The notes beneath the pieces were generated by a model. The model was given only the letters and a program-made list of their open reading frames with translations, did no database searches and was not told the DNA's origin. Below, one piece after another: positions 39,410 through 49,566 of a DNA stretch of 64,000 nt. The stretch comes from CAVUCH01 sp963763095 (GTDB lineage: Bacteria > Acidobacteriota > Vicinamibacteria > Vicinamibacterales > JAENWD01), in assembly GCA_963763095.1 (NCBI GenBank), contig CAVXNR010000018.1, positions 1 to 64,000 on the forward strand, written 5' to 3'. Every line of letters begins with the position of its first letter. Positions within the stretch are counted from its first letter, which is position 1. A program made the translations under genes and the position numbers.

Positions 39410-39488
39410 TTGCGGGGATTATCGCAGATTCCTTGTGGCCGTGGCCGGGGGTTCGGCCTCGGCCATACGGTGCGTCCGGATGCGCGTG

Positions 39489-39559
39489 GCGCTTCGGCCC
39501 CGGCCCTACAGCCGGACAGGATCCGGATCCTGTCCGATGTAGGGCCGGGGCCGAAGCGC
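39489..39559. repeat. 71-bp near-perfect inverted repeat in a divergent promoter region
   Basis: Left arm GCGCTTCGGCCCCGGCCCTA then CAGCCGGACAGGATCC; right arm GGATCCTGTCCGATGTAGGG then CCGGGGCCGAAGCGC. Only the GGCT/GAT step differs. It consists of two inverted copies of the GGCCGGGGCCGAAGCGCC palindrome type, joined by a GGATCCGGATCC core. It lies between the starts of the DUF1549 and GH1 genes, which are divergent. Confidence 0.9.
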
Positions 39560-39603
39560 CCCGGCCAAATCCAACGATAATGGCGCGGAAGGAGCTGGCA
39601 CTC

Positions 39604-41084
39604 ATGTCACACACGGTCACGCCGTCGTGCTTTTGCGAAGGTTGCCGGTGCCGCGGCGTTCGGGGCCTCCGCCGTGCCCGCGGCTGGGCGCAGCCGCACT
39701 GCCGCAGCCCTCGACCGGCAGCGCGTCCCAGGCCACCGCGCCACGCACATTCCCCAGCGGCTTTCTCTGGGGAACAGCCACGGCGTCGTATCAGGTCGAG
39801 GGGGCGGTCAAGGAGGACGGCCGAGCTCCGTCGGTCTGGGACACGTTCTCGCACACGCCCGGCAAGGTCGTGAACAACGCCACCGGCGATGTCGCCGACG
39901 ACCACTATCACCGCTACAAGGAAGACGTGCAGCTGATGAAGGCGCTGGGCGTCAAGGCCTACCGCTTCTCGATCGCGTGGCCGCGGGTGTTCCCGCAGGG
40001 CGACGGCGCCGCGAACCCGAAGGGGCTCGACTTCTACAACCGCCTGGTCGACGAGCTGCTCGCGAACGGCATCCAGCCGTTTGCCACGCTGTACCACTGG
40101 GACCTGCCGCAGTCGCTCCAGGACCGTGGGGGCGGGTGGGAGTCGCGCGACACCGCGAACGCGTTCGCCACCTACGCCGGCTACGTCGCGGAGCGGCTCA
40201 CCGACCGGGTGAAGCACATCTTCACGATCAACGAGTTCGGCGCCTTCGTGGAGCTGGGGTACAGGGTCGGCATCCATGCCCCGGGACTCAAGCTGCCGCC
40301 TGGGCGTTTCAATCAGACGCGCCACCACGCGGTGCTCGGACACGGCCTCGCCGTGCAGGCGATCCGCGCGCACGCCAAACCGGGTACGAAGGTCGGGCTG
40401 GCGGAGAACATGACCATCTGCGCGCCGGTGATCGAGACGCCGGAGCACATCGAGGCCGCCGTCCGAGCGACGCGCGAGCTGAACGCGCAGTACATGACGG
40501 TGATCCAGGAGGGCAAGTACACCGACCTGTACCTCTCGACCGCCGGCGCCGACGCCCCGAAGTTCACGCCCGAGGACCTCAAGATCATCTCGAGCCCGCT
40601 CGACTTCCTCGGCATCAACATCTACACGCCGGTCTACGTGCGCGCCGATGCCTCGCCGCAGCGTTTCGCTGTCGTGCCGCACCCCGCATCGTTTCCGCAC
40701 ATGGCCTCACCGTGGCTCTTCGTCGGACCCGAGGCGCTCTACTGGGGCCCGCGGCACGCCGCGCAGATCTGGAAGGTGAAGGAGATCTACATCACCGAGA
40801 ACGGCTGTTCATCGTCCGACGTCCCCGCGGCCGACGGGATCGTCTACGACACCGATCGCGTGATGTACCTGCGGAACTACCTCACTCAGCTGCAGCGCGC
40901 GACAGCCGAGGGCGTCCCCGTCAACGGGTATTTCCTGTGGAGCCTGATGGACAACTTCGAGTGGGCCGACGGCTACACGAACCGGTTCGGGCTGCACCAC
41001 GTGGACTTCGACACCCAGAAGCGCACGCCGAAGCTGAGCGCCCAGTTCTACAAGGCGGTCGTCGCGCAGAACGCGGTGCTGTGA
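39604..41084 (+). CDS. Beta-glucosidase (GH1) with Tat leader, N-terminal frameshifts
   Basis: ATG 39604 follows AAGGAGCTGGCACTC. Removing one base near 39620 gives MSHTVTRRAFAKVAGAAAFG, a twin-arginine leader; a second change near 39740 joins PRTFPSGFLWGTATASYQVE, the GH1 start. The rest is intact: YRFSIAWPRVFPQGDG, FATLYHWDLPQSLQDRGGGW, acid/base Glu in KHIFTINEFGAFVELGYRVG, LGINIYTPVYVRAD, nucleophile Glu in KEIYITENGCSS, and GYFLWSLMDNFEWADGYTNR. The acid/base motif reads INEFG where GH1 usually has NEP. About 492 aa. It hydrolyses beta-glucosides or related beta-glycosides in the periplasm. The 71-bp inverted repeat lies just upstream. Confidence 0.9.
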
Positions 41085-41228
41085 GTGCCGGGTCGACGAT
41101 TCGATTCCGAGCGGCGGGCGGCGGGAGGACGGGCGAACGGACGTTCCTTCAAGCCCTCGTGGCCGCACCCGCCACCCGTCGCCCGCCGCCCGGCGTGCAC
41201 GGCCGCAGGCCCGCCGGGATTCGTGGCG

Positions 41229-42447
41229 TCAATCCCGGAGCGCGCCACCGGATGGCAAGGCGCGCCGAGCGAGCTTACTGTCCATAGGTGAGTCGCTGAG
41301 CGACGCAGCCAGCCGGGATGTCCCGCCTTGGTGTTTATGTTCGCGTCCTTTGTGGCTGTGCACACATCCGTACAACGTGACGACGCGACCCGTGCGAAAG
41401 CTCTCGTCGGCAGCCAGGACGATGCGCAGGCTGTTTACCGCGTCCTGCATGTGCGCCGTGAGGTCCAGGTCCTCCGTGATCGCGCGCAGAAGATAGGCCT
41501 GCTCGCGGTCGCAGAGGCCCTGGTGATCGGGTTCGTCCTCGGTGCTGATGAACTCGTCGGCCTTGACGAACTCGTTGTTCGCGTCGAGTGCGCTGTGGTG
41601 CAGGCGCAGGCAGTTCGTCTTCGTGTGGCTGTCGATGTCGTCCGAGCCGGTGGCGGTGGCATCGTTCGGATCCTTCACGATCGAGACGCACCCTTTGGGC
41701 CCGATCACGTCCTTCACGAAGAAGGCCACCTCGCTCATCATCGGCCCCCAGCCCGCTCTGTACCAGCCGACCGATCCGTCCTCGAAGGTGACCTGCAGCT
41801 GCCCGTAGTTGTACATCCCGGGCTGGAGGTCGTCGGTGAGCCGCGCGCCGATCGCCGACACGCGTATCGGTTTGGCGCCGGTCATCTGGCACATGACATC
41901 CACGTAGTGGACCCCGCAGTCGACGATCGGGCTCATCGAGGCCATCAGGTTCCGATGCCAGTCCCAGGCACGGCCATGGCTCTGCTGATTCAGGTTCATG
42001 CGCATGACGAGCGGCGTGCCGAGCGTCCGGGCGATCTCGATGAACCGCGTCCACGCCGGGTGGACGCGCAGGATATAGCCGACCACGAGCTTGCGTCCCC
42101 GCGCGCCGCGCCGCGTCGACGATGGCCTGGGCCTCCTCGACTGAGACTGCCAGCGGCTTCTCGCAGAAGACATGGCAGCCCGCGTCGATCGCCGCCCTGG
42201 CGTACGGCCCGTGGGTCTCGGGGTACGTATTGATGCTCACGACATCGGGCTTCGTCGCCGCGAGCGCCTGTTCGTACTGGCTGAACTCCGGGAGGCCGCC
42301 CAGTTCCGTGCTGAGCGCGCCGCGCGACGCTGCTCCGCGGCTGACGAGGCCGACGATCTCGAATTCCGGCATCCGGTGATAGGCACGCGCGTGGCTCGCG
42401 CCCATGTTGCCGCAGCCGACCACGAGCACACGCAACGGATTGGACAT
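41229..42447 (-). CDS. Gfo/Idh/MocA family oxidoreductase, frameshifted
   Basis: ATG 42447 gives MSNPLRVLVVGCGNMGASHA, a Rossmann fold with G-C-G-N-M-G, then INTYPETHGPYARAAIDAGC and HVFCEKPLAVSVEEAQAIVD with the catalytic Lys of EKP. After a frame change near 42100 the rest is KLVVGYILRVHPAWTRFIEI, AWDWHRNLMASMSPIVDCGV, HYVDVMCQMTGAKPIRVSAI and LYGCVHSHKGREHKHQ. D-C-G-V-H-Y-V-D matches the family's active-site His region. About 405 aa. It oxidises or reduces a sugar or cyclitol with NAD(P). It is divergent from the NagB-like gene, about 100 bp away, and may belong to the same sugar-use module. Confidence 0.82.
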
Positions 42448-42548
42448 GCGTTCACCCTACTTGCGGCGGCGGCCTCACCGCAAGACCGAAGTCGCGGACC
42501 GGCCACCAGGATTGAATTCGGACGCGTGTTCTGGTGTCTGCTGTGCGC

Positions 42549-43480
42549 ATGTCACGTCCGCTCAGCTCGATTGCCCCTGCGTGGTGGGACTACACCACGC
42601 TGGACCGGGACCTCATCTCGGATGCGGCCCGGCTCACGCCCGAAGACATGCTGCAGCTTGGCAGGCCTGGGTTCCGCATCGTGTTCTACGACACGCTCGA
42701 GGAGTTCTACCTCGCCGAAGCGCTCGAGTACATCACCTCGTGGAAGCAGGCGACGGCGGACGTTCCCGTGGGCATCTGCGGGCCGATCGGCCCGACCGAG
42801 CAGCTTCCGCTCGTCGCCCGTCTCGTCAACGAACTGAACGTGCCGTTGCAGGACGCGCACTTCTGGGGCATGGATGAATGGGTCGTCGATGGCAGGGAAG
42901 TGGCGCCTTCGCACCCGCTGTCGTTCGAGCGCGCCGACCGCGAGCTGCTCTTCGACCGCATCCGGCCGGAACTGCGGATGCCGCGTCGAACCTGCATTTT
43001 CCCAAGGCAGACGTGAGCGCCTACCGGGAGAGCTGGAACGCGGGTGTGCGCTGCGCCGTCATGCAGGGCGGACAGGGGGACATCAAGCACTGGGCCTTCA
43101 ACGACCCGCCGCGGCGGGACGGCCGATACACCACGACACCGCCGGAGCCCGACGAATACCTCGCGCTGGCGACACGCATGGTCGATCTGCACCCGATCAC
43201 CATCGCGCAGAACGCGCGCACCAGCGGCGGCGGCAATGTCACCCTCGTGCCCACCCAGGCGATGACGGTCGGCCCGGTCGAGACCTGGCAGGCGGAGAAG
43301 GTCTCGATCTGGCACGCGGGAAAACACGACAACCCGTTCGGGCAGCGCCTGACCACACTGATGATCTCCAAGCGGGTGGCGGACACGGCCGTGCCGATGT
43401 CCCTGCTCGGCGGGCACCCCAACGTGCAGTTCAACTTCTATCGCGGCGGGATCGGCACGTGCGAGGTCGAGATGCACTGA
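42549..43480 (+). CDS. Glucosamine-6-phosphate deaminase/isomerase-like protein, frameshifted
   Basis: ATG 42549 (MSRPLSSIAPAWWDYTTLDR). NagB-like motifs: ADVPVGICGPIGPTEQLPLV (phosphate loop area), DAHFWGMDEWVVDGREVAPS, HPLSFERADRELLFDRI; after a frame change near 42985, AVMQGGQGDIKHWAFNDPP (the G-x-G-x-x-G-H-x-A-F-N equivalent), NVTLVPTQAMTVG and ISKRVADTAVPMSLLGGHPN. About 310 aa, longer than E. coli NagB, as in a NagB-like group seen in Acidobacteria and Planctomycetes. Probable role is deamination or isomerisation of an amino-sugar phosphate. A PIG-L deacetylase follows 154 bp downstream. Confidence 0.78.
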
Positions 43481-43502
43481 GGACTGCCTCACGGACACTA
43501 TT

Positions 43503-43543
43503 GGCGGCGGGCGGCGCGGCGGCGGGCGGCGGGCGGGCGGCGG
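43503..43543. repeat. GGCGGC-type low-complexity run
   Basis: Forty bases of GGCGGCGGGCGGC variants between the NagB-like and PIG-L genes; no coding sense. Possibly a sequence-composition repeat of the same class as the GGGCTAA arrays. Confidence 0.7.
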
Positions 43544-43633
43544 TTTAGTCCTGAATCCACAGCCGTGTGGCGCACCCGCCGCCCCCGCCGGCGGACATCA
43601 ACTGAAGCTCGAGTCGTCACGAGTGCTCACGTC

Positions 43634-44402
43634 ATGCCAATTGCTCTGGCCGTGTTCGCCCATCCCGACGACATCGAGCTCACGGCGTCGGGCACGCTCG
43701 TGCGCTTGCAGCGTGCCGGCTACGAGATTCACTACATGACGGTGGCGAACGGGTCGTGCGGATCGAGCGTCCACGGCGCGGACGAACTGATCCGCGTCCG
43801 GCGCGATGAGGCAATCGCCGCATGCCGTGTCGGCGGGTTCACGTATCACGAGAGCCTGGTCAGCGACCTCGAGGTGTTCTACGATCGGCCGACGCTGGGC
43901 CGGCTCGCGGCGGTCCTGCGTCGCATCGGCCCGGACATCCTCCTGACCCATTCGCCAAGCGATTACATGGAGGACCACGAGAACACCTGCCGTCTCGCGG
44001 TCACGGCAGCCTTCGCGCGCGGGATGCCGAACTTCGCGACCGATCCACCAACGCCGATTCGTGGACCGGCCTGTCACCGTGTATCACGCGCAGCCGCACG
44101 GCAATCGGGATCCGCTCGGGGCGCCTGTCGTGCCGACGCACTTCGTCGAGGTCGGCGGCGACGTGCTCGTGCAGAAGGCCGCGATGCTGGCGTGCCACCG
44201 CTCGCAGCACCAGTGGCTCGGCGAGAGCCAGGGTCTCGACTCGTGCGTGCAGACGATGCGCACGCTCGCCCGCGAGGTGGGAGAGTGGTCGGGGGCCTTC
44301 GAGCACGCAGAAGGCTGGCGCCGGCGCCTCACACTCGGCTTCTGCGCGCCCGACGCGGACCCTCTCGCGGCCGCGCTCTCCGAGTGGTGCGTGCGGAGGT
44401 AG
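43634..44402 (+). CDS. PIG-L (LmbE-like) N-acetyl-sugar deacetylase, frameshifted
   Basis: ATG 43634 gives MPIALAVFAHPDDIELTASG, with the zinc motif A-H-P-D-D. The middle has RRDEAIAACRVGGFTYHESL, GPDILLTHSPSDYMEDHENT (second zinc His region) and CRLAVTAAFARGMPNFATDP. A frame change near 44060 gives RPVTVYHAQPHGNRDPLGAP, HFVEVGGDVLVQKAAMLACH and SQHQWLGESQG, ending at 44402. About 255 aa. The family removes N-acetyl groups from GlcNAc-containing small molecules. Coming after a NagB-like gene, it may supply deacetylated amino sugar. Cytosolic: no signal peptide. Confidence 0.83.
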
Positions 44403-44470
44403 GGCATTGGGTCCCGCTCACGAGGAGATTGAGAGGTCAGAGAGCGTCAATGCTCATCGTCCCCTTGCTT

Positions 44471-44670
44471 GCAGGGCTGAAGCCCTGCCCCACTGGATTG
44501 GGGCTAGCGTGCAGGCAATCGGTTGCATTACCTTCATGTGGGGCAGGGCTTCAGCCCTGCATCGTGAGGGCTAACGGGACGACGTGGTGGGGCCCAGATC
44601 AGTGTGGAGCCGGAACTTCAGTTCCGGCGTCGTGTCAGCCAGGGCCGGGACTGAAGTCCCGGCCCCCACC
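44471..44670. repeat. Cluster of four REP-like palindromes in inverted pairs
   Basis: Unit 1 (44471-44493) is GCAGGGCTGAAGCCCTGC plus CCCAC; unit 2 (44538-44560) is the same in reverse. Units 3 and 4 (44604-44628 and 44644-44670) have other arms, GCCGGAACTTCAGTTCCGGC and GGCCGGGACTGAAGTCCCGG, again as an inverted pair. All keep a CTGAAG/CTTCAG centre. They separate the PIG-L gene from the convergent M16 protease gene. Confidence 0.88.
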
Positions 44671-44705
44671 GGCAACACAGTCCCGACACCACACCGCTAC
44701 TCCGG

Positions 44706-47548
44706 CTACTGCTCCTGAGAGGTGCCGCGACCTGGGGCGGCTCCCGTTACGGGCTTGCCTTCACTGTCGAGCAGCACGATCTCGCCAAATTGCAGCTCGC
44801 GGACACCCGCTTCGATTTTCGACCGATCGCCCACGAGCAGGAGCGTGGCCCCTTCCGGCCTGGCGTACTTCTTCGCCGCCTCCAGCGCCTGTGCGAGTGA
44901 GGCAGGTACTGGTGGCGTCGTACTCCCGCTGCAATTCGGTCGGCGGCAATCCCAGCGTCCAGTTGTCTGCAACCTGCTGGCTGAGGCGTCCGAGCGATTC
45001 AAACTGCTGCGCGTAGCCACGCAGCCGCCGTTCGCGCGCGGAGGCGAACTCCGCCTCGGAGATCGGCTTTGCGCCAGCCATGGCCTTCATCTCGCGATCG
45101 AACTCGACCAGCGCTTCCTTGGTCTTGTTCGTCTGCACGCCGCCGCTGGCCGACCAGAGGCCCGCGTGGCTCATCAGCGCAAGGTCCGAGAACACGCCGT
45201 ACGAGTAGCCCTTGTCCTCGCGGAGGTTCAGGTTCAGCCGCGTGCCGAAGCCGCCCCCGCCCCAGACGGCGTCGGCCAGCGTCAGCGCATCGTAGTCGGC
45301 CGACTTGCGCTCCGGAGCGGACAGCCATTGGGCCACGACTGTCTGGGCGGCATCCGGCCGATCCACCAGGTAGATACGATTGGCAGGGGAGGCGGTGGGG
45401 GGCGGAATCGTGATGGCCGCCGCGGCTCCACCTGTCCACGAGCCGAAGTGCTGCTTCGCGAGCGCAGTGGCTTCGGCCAGGGTCACGTCGCCCGCGAAGA
45501 TGAGGGCCGAGGACGCCGGCTTCCAGCGGGCCTGGTGGAACGCGATCAGATCCTCCCGCGTGATCTTCTCGACCGTGCCGCGCAACCCTTGCACGGGACG
45601 GCCGTACGGATGCTCCGGCCCGAACGCGAGAATGGGGCGGACGCGCGCCGCCAGCGCGTTGGCATCGCGGTCCTGCTGCGCGATCGTGTCGAGCAGCCGC
45701 TTCTTCTCGCGCGCGACCTCCGCCTCGGGAAACGTCGCGTTCTGCACGACGTCGGCGACGATGCCCAGCGCGGGCGCCAGGTTCCGCTTCAGCACATCGA
45801 GGCCCACGCGCGCGCTCTCGCGGCCGGCGCCTCCGGTCAACGTGGTGCCCAGATCGGCGAGCGCCTCCTCGACCTGCAACGCATTGCGCGTTTTCGTCCC
45901 CAGGTCGATGACCGTCGTTGTCAGTTGCGCCACACCGGCCTTGCCGGCCGGATCGCCCACAGCGCCCGCCCGGGTGACCAGCGTCACGTTCAACTTCGGC
46001 AGGTCCGTGCGCTCGAGGACAAGGAGTTCGAGGCCGTTCTCGAGTGTCGTCGTCTTGACGGCCGGCGCAACGAACGGCCGATCCTCACCAAGCGGGGGCT
46101 GCTTCGACCGATCCAGCGTCAGGGCATTCGACGGGCGCGCAGACTTCTCGGGATGGAAGCGGATGACGGCACGATTGGGCGTGTTCAGCCAGTCGCCGAC
46201 GGCGGCGCGCACCTTCGCCGGCGTGACGGCGCGCGTGCGCGCGAGGTCTGCCTCGAGCCGTCCGGGATCGCCCGTGAAGGTGTTGTACTGGTTCAGGACG
46301 TCCGCCTTGCCGCCGAAGCCGCCGATTCGTTCGAGGCCGGAGATGAACTCCGACTCCTGCTTGTTCTTCGCCCGCTCGACTTCCGCTGCCGTCGGGTCCG
46401 TCCTTCGCGAGCCTGGCGATTTCGTCGGTCACGATCGTCTCGATCTCGGCCAGCGTGCTTCCCGGCCGCGCCGTCGCCTGAACCACGAACAATCCGCTGA
46501 TCTCTCCGGACACGTTGAATGCGGTCACGTTGGTGGCAATCTGCCGGTCGTACACCAGCGCGCGGTTCAGACGCGCCGACAATCCGTCGCTCAGGATCCG
46601 CGCGGTGATGTCGAGCGTCGCGTCTCCGGCGCTGAAGTACTCGGGGGCGGGCCAGCCGATGTAGACGCGCTCGAGCGACACGCGGTCGTTCACTTCCACG
46701 AGCTTCTCGCCGTCGAGCCGCGGGATCCACTTCGCCGGCCGATCGAGCGCCGGGCCCGGCGGAATGTCGCCGAAGTATTTCTCGACCAGCTTCTTTGCGT
46801 CGGCGGGGTCGAAGTCGCCGGCAATCACGAGCGAGAGGTTGTTCGGCGTGTAGTACGTCTTGAAGAACTCCGTCACGTCCTCCTGGGACGCGTTGGTGAG
46901 GTCTTCCTGGCTGCCGATAACGGGCCACGAGTACGGATGCCCTTTGGGGAACACCGTTTCCGAGATGAGCGGGTACCAGCGCCCATACGGCTGGTTCTCC
47001 AGTCCCTGGCGCCGCTCGTTCTTGACGACGTCCCGCTGGTTGTCGAGCTTCTCCTTGGTGGTGACGTCGGTCAGCGTCAGCAGGCGATCCGACTCGAACC
47101 ATAGGACGTTCTCGAGGTTTCCCGATGGCACCGTGGCGAAGTAGTTGGTGCGGTCCTGGCTGGTGGTGCCGTTGACGCCACCTTCGAAGACGTTGGCGCC
47201 GGCCCGCTCTGCGTAGGTGAAGTACTCGCCTTCAGCGTTCTTCGAGCCCTGAAACATCATGTGCTCGAACAGGTGCGCGAAGCCGGTGCGTCCGGGCTTC
47301 TCGTTCTTCGACCCGACGTGGAACCACTGGTTCACGTGCACGATCGGCAGCTTGCGATCGACGTGCAGGATGACCTGCAGGCCGTTCGGCAGCGTGTACT
47401 TCTCGAACTCCACCTTCGGCGTGGCGTTCGCCGCCGGTGCGGGAACGGCGGCCTGATCGGCGCCGCCGGCGTGCACGCGCAGATCGAACGGCGCGACGCT
47501 GGCCAGCAGAGCCAGCACGATCGTGGCGCAACGGGACGCTCTCTTCAC
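44706..47548 (-). CDS. M16 (pitrilysin/insulinase) family zinc protease, exported, frameshifted
   Basis: ATG 47548 gives a signal peptide (MKRASRCATIVLALLASVAP). The N-terminal M16 domain opens EKYTLPNGLQVILHVDRKLP and carries the inverted zinc motif HLFEH in GRTGFAHLFEHMMFQGSKNA, with a downstream Glu in the ENVLWFESDRL region. Frame changes near 46395 and 44920 are needed. The second, non-catalytic M16 domain reads TTTLENGLELLVLERTDLPK, AGVAQLTTTVIDLGTKT and ALTLADAVWGGGGFGTRLNL. It ends TGAAPGRGTSQEQ. About 947 aa with both half-domains fused, the usual size for bacterial periplasmic M16 proteases, which degrade small unfolded peptides. Convergent with the PIG-L gene across the REP cluster. 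Confidence 0.87.
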
Positions 47549-47784
47549 GGATCCTCCTCGGTATATGGGCGATGGGTGTCGGTCCGGCTTCGTGGCTGGC
47601 TCAGCTGAGCGCTGAAAAGTGCCGACCCGTCAGGATACGACGAGAGGGCTGCTCGGGGTTCCCGGCCGCGGATGCCCCGGCCGGTGCTCCCGGCCGTGCT
47701 TGCGCCTCAACAAGGCCCCGCGACTGCTAGAATGCGACATCGTTCTGCGGATGTGCTCTGACGTTTTCAGAAGAGAGGTATTCC

Positions 47785-48363
47785 GTGGGGTTTCGGTTCG
47801 CGTTGGTCTCGTGTGTCGCCGCCGTCCTGGCCGGCCCTCCGGCCGTGTCGGCACGTGGCGCGGCCGCTCAGCCGCCCGTCAACGCCGACGCGAAGACAAT
47901 GGCGGAATTCACCAAGCGGGTGGAGGAATACGTGGCCCTTCATAGAAAGCTCGAGGGCACGCTGACGGATCTGCCCAAGGAGGCGACGCCGAAGCAGATC
48001 GACGATCACCAGCGGGCGCTCGGAAAGCTCATCCAGAACGCTCGTGCCACTGCGAAGCCGGGTGATCTGTTCACACGTGACATGCGCAACGTGGTGCGCC
48101 GGTTGCTGGCACGGGTATTCCAGGGCCCGGACGGACGCCAGCTGAAACGGTCCATCCTCGACGAGTACACCGGACCCGCGCGCATGCAGGTGAACAGCCG
48201 CTATCCCGATGAGGTGCCGCTGTCGACGGTGCCCGCGCAGGTTCTCCAGAATCTTCCGACCCTGCCCGAGGATCTGGAATACCGGTTCGTCGGAGATCGC
48301 CTGATCCTTCTCGACTCTCACGCGCACATCATCGCCGACTACGTCGAGAAGGTGTTTCCGTAG
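47785..48363 (+). CDS. Secreted hypothetical protein (192 aa)
   Basis: GTG 47785 follows AGAGAGG and gives a signal peptide (MGFRFALVSCVAAVLAGPPA, SARGAAAQ). The mature protein has a long helix (MAEFTKRVEEYVALHRKLEG, KEATPKQIDDHQRALGKLIQ), AKPGDLFTRDMRNVVRRLLA and a conserved-looking end SRYPDEVPLSTVPAQVLQNL, PEDLEYRFVGDRLILLDSHA. I recall similar unnamed proteins in Acidobacteriota. No catalytic motif. The metallophosphoesterase gene starts 2 bp after its stop, so they are almost certainly cotranscribed. Confidence 0.7.
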   Translation: MGFRFALVSCVAAVLAGPPAVSARGAAAQPPVNADAKTMAEFTKRVEEYVALHRKLEGTLTDLPKEATPKQIDDHQRALGKLIQNARATAKPGDLFTRDMRNVVRRLLARVFQGPDGRQLKRSILDEYTGPARMQVNSRYPDEVPLSTVPAQVLQNLPTLPEDLEYRFVGDRLILLDSHAHIIADYVEKVFP

Positions 48364-48365
48364 TC

Positions 48366-49375
48366 ATGTCGGGCCGCACGGTTGGTTTCCCGCCGCAGGC
48401 CAGCGTGTCTCACGCCCCGCCGCATCGGCGAGGCCGGAGCGCAGGGATCGCCTCGCACCTGGCCGCCGCGTGCCTGTTTGCTGCGATGGCGTGCGTGTCC
48501 GCGCCGCCGGCGGCCGACCAGCTGCCGCGCGGGGCCGACCCGCCCCGCAGCCGCAGCGACACCGGCGCCGTCCAGCACCGTACCGCTCGGATCGGCACAG
48601 GGCTCGTTCACCTTCGCTGTGATCGGCGACAACGGCACGGGTGACGCCAAGCAGTACGAAACGGGGCGGCAGCTGTTCGCGGCCTACCAGCGACAAGCGT
48701 TCCCGCTCGTGATCATGGTCGGCGACAACATCTATGGTTCGGAGCGGCCGCAGGACTTCGTCAAGAAGTTCGAGGAACCGTACCGCCCGCTGCTCGATGC
48801 GGGCGTCAAGTTCTACGCGAGCCTCGGCAACCACGACTCGCGCGAGCAGCGGTATTACAAGCCGTACAACATGGAGGGCAAGCTCTATTACAGCCTGAAA
48901 GCCCCAGAGCAGGACGTCCGGTTCTTCGCCCTCGACAGCACGTATCTCGATAAGCCGCAAGTCGAATGGCTCGAGAAAGAGCTGAGCGGCTCGAAGGAGC
49001 GCTGGAAGATCCCGTTCTTCCATCACCCGCCGTACTCGTCGGGGGGCAGGCATGGCTCAGACCTGCGCCTCCGCGCGGAGGTGGAGCCGCTGTTCCTCCA
49101 GCACGGCGTTACCGTGGTCTTCACCGGGCCACGATCACTTCTACGAGCGCACCAGGCCGCAACAGGGGATCACGTATTTCGTGACGGGCTCGGCAGGCAA
49201 GCTTGCTCCTGGTGACCTGCGGAACAACTCGCCGATGATGGCGCGTGGGTTCGACACCGACCAGGCCTTCATGGTCGTCAACATCGATGGGGATCGGCTG
49301 ACGTTTCAGGCCATCTCACGAACCGGGGCGGTGATCGACTCGGGGGCGATCGAGAGGAGGAAGCAGGGGGAGTGA
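48366..49375 (+). CDS. Metallophosphoesterase (purple acid phosphatase-like) lipoprotein, frameshifted
   Basis: ATG 48366 (MSGRTVGFPPQASVSH) leads to a hydrophobic segment with a lipobox-like Cys (LAAACLFAAMACVSAPP). A frame change near 48570 gives SFTFAVIGDNGTGDAKQYET, the first metal motif (D of GDNG). Further motifs: MVGDNIYGSERPQ (GDxxY), FYASLGNHDSREQRYY (GNHD), WKIPFFHHPPYSSGGRHG, and after a change near 49128 FTGHDHFYERTRPQQG (GHxH) with the end ITYFVTGSAGKLAPGD. All five metal-site blocks are present, so it should be active as a phosphomonoesterase or phosphodiesterase in the envelope. About 336 aa. Confidence 0.82.
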
Positions 49376-49377
49376 AG

Positions 49378-49424
49378 GCAAATGCAAAATGTAAAATGAA
49401 AAATGTAAAATGCACAATGTAAGA
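49378..49424. repeat. A/T-rich AAATGTAAAATG tandem tract
   Basis: About 47 bases of AAATGCAAAATGTAAAATGA and AAAATGTAAAATG variants, near 75% A+T in a 65% GC window, starting 3 bases after the metallophosphoesterase stop. It has no coding sense and no hairpin. Confidence 0.85.
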
Positions 49425-49566
49425 GGGAGACGGTGCGCGCCGCACTCTCGCGGCACATCGCGCACCACCTGCGCACGCACCTGGCCGCAGGGGTCACTCC
49501 TCGACGCGGACGGGGCGGTGTTCTTCGTCGCACGCGGAGATCAGATATACGGGGGAGTAGCTCCCC

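Noticed and set aside
43503..43543. GGCGGC run as coding (Gly/Ala-rich) sequence
   Set aside because: It lies between a clear stop and the next gene start and has no ribosome binding site; simple low-complexity DNA.
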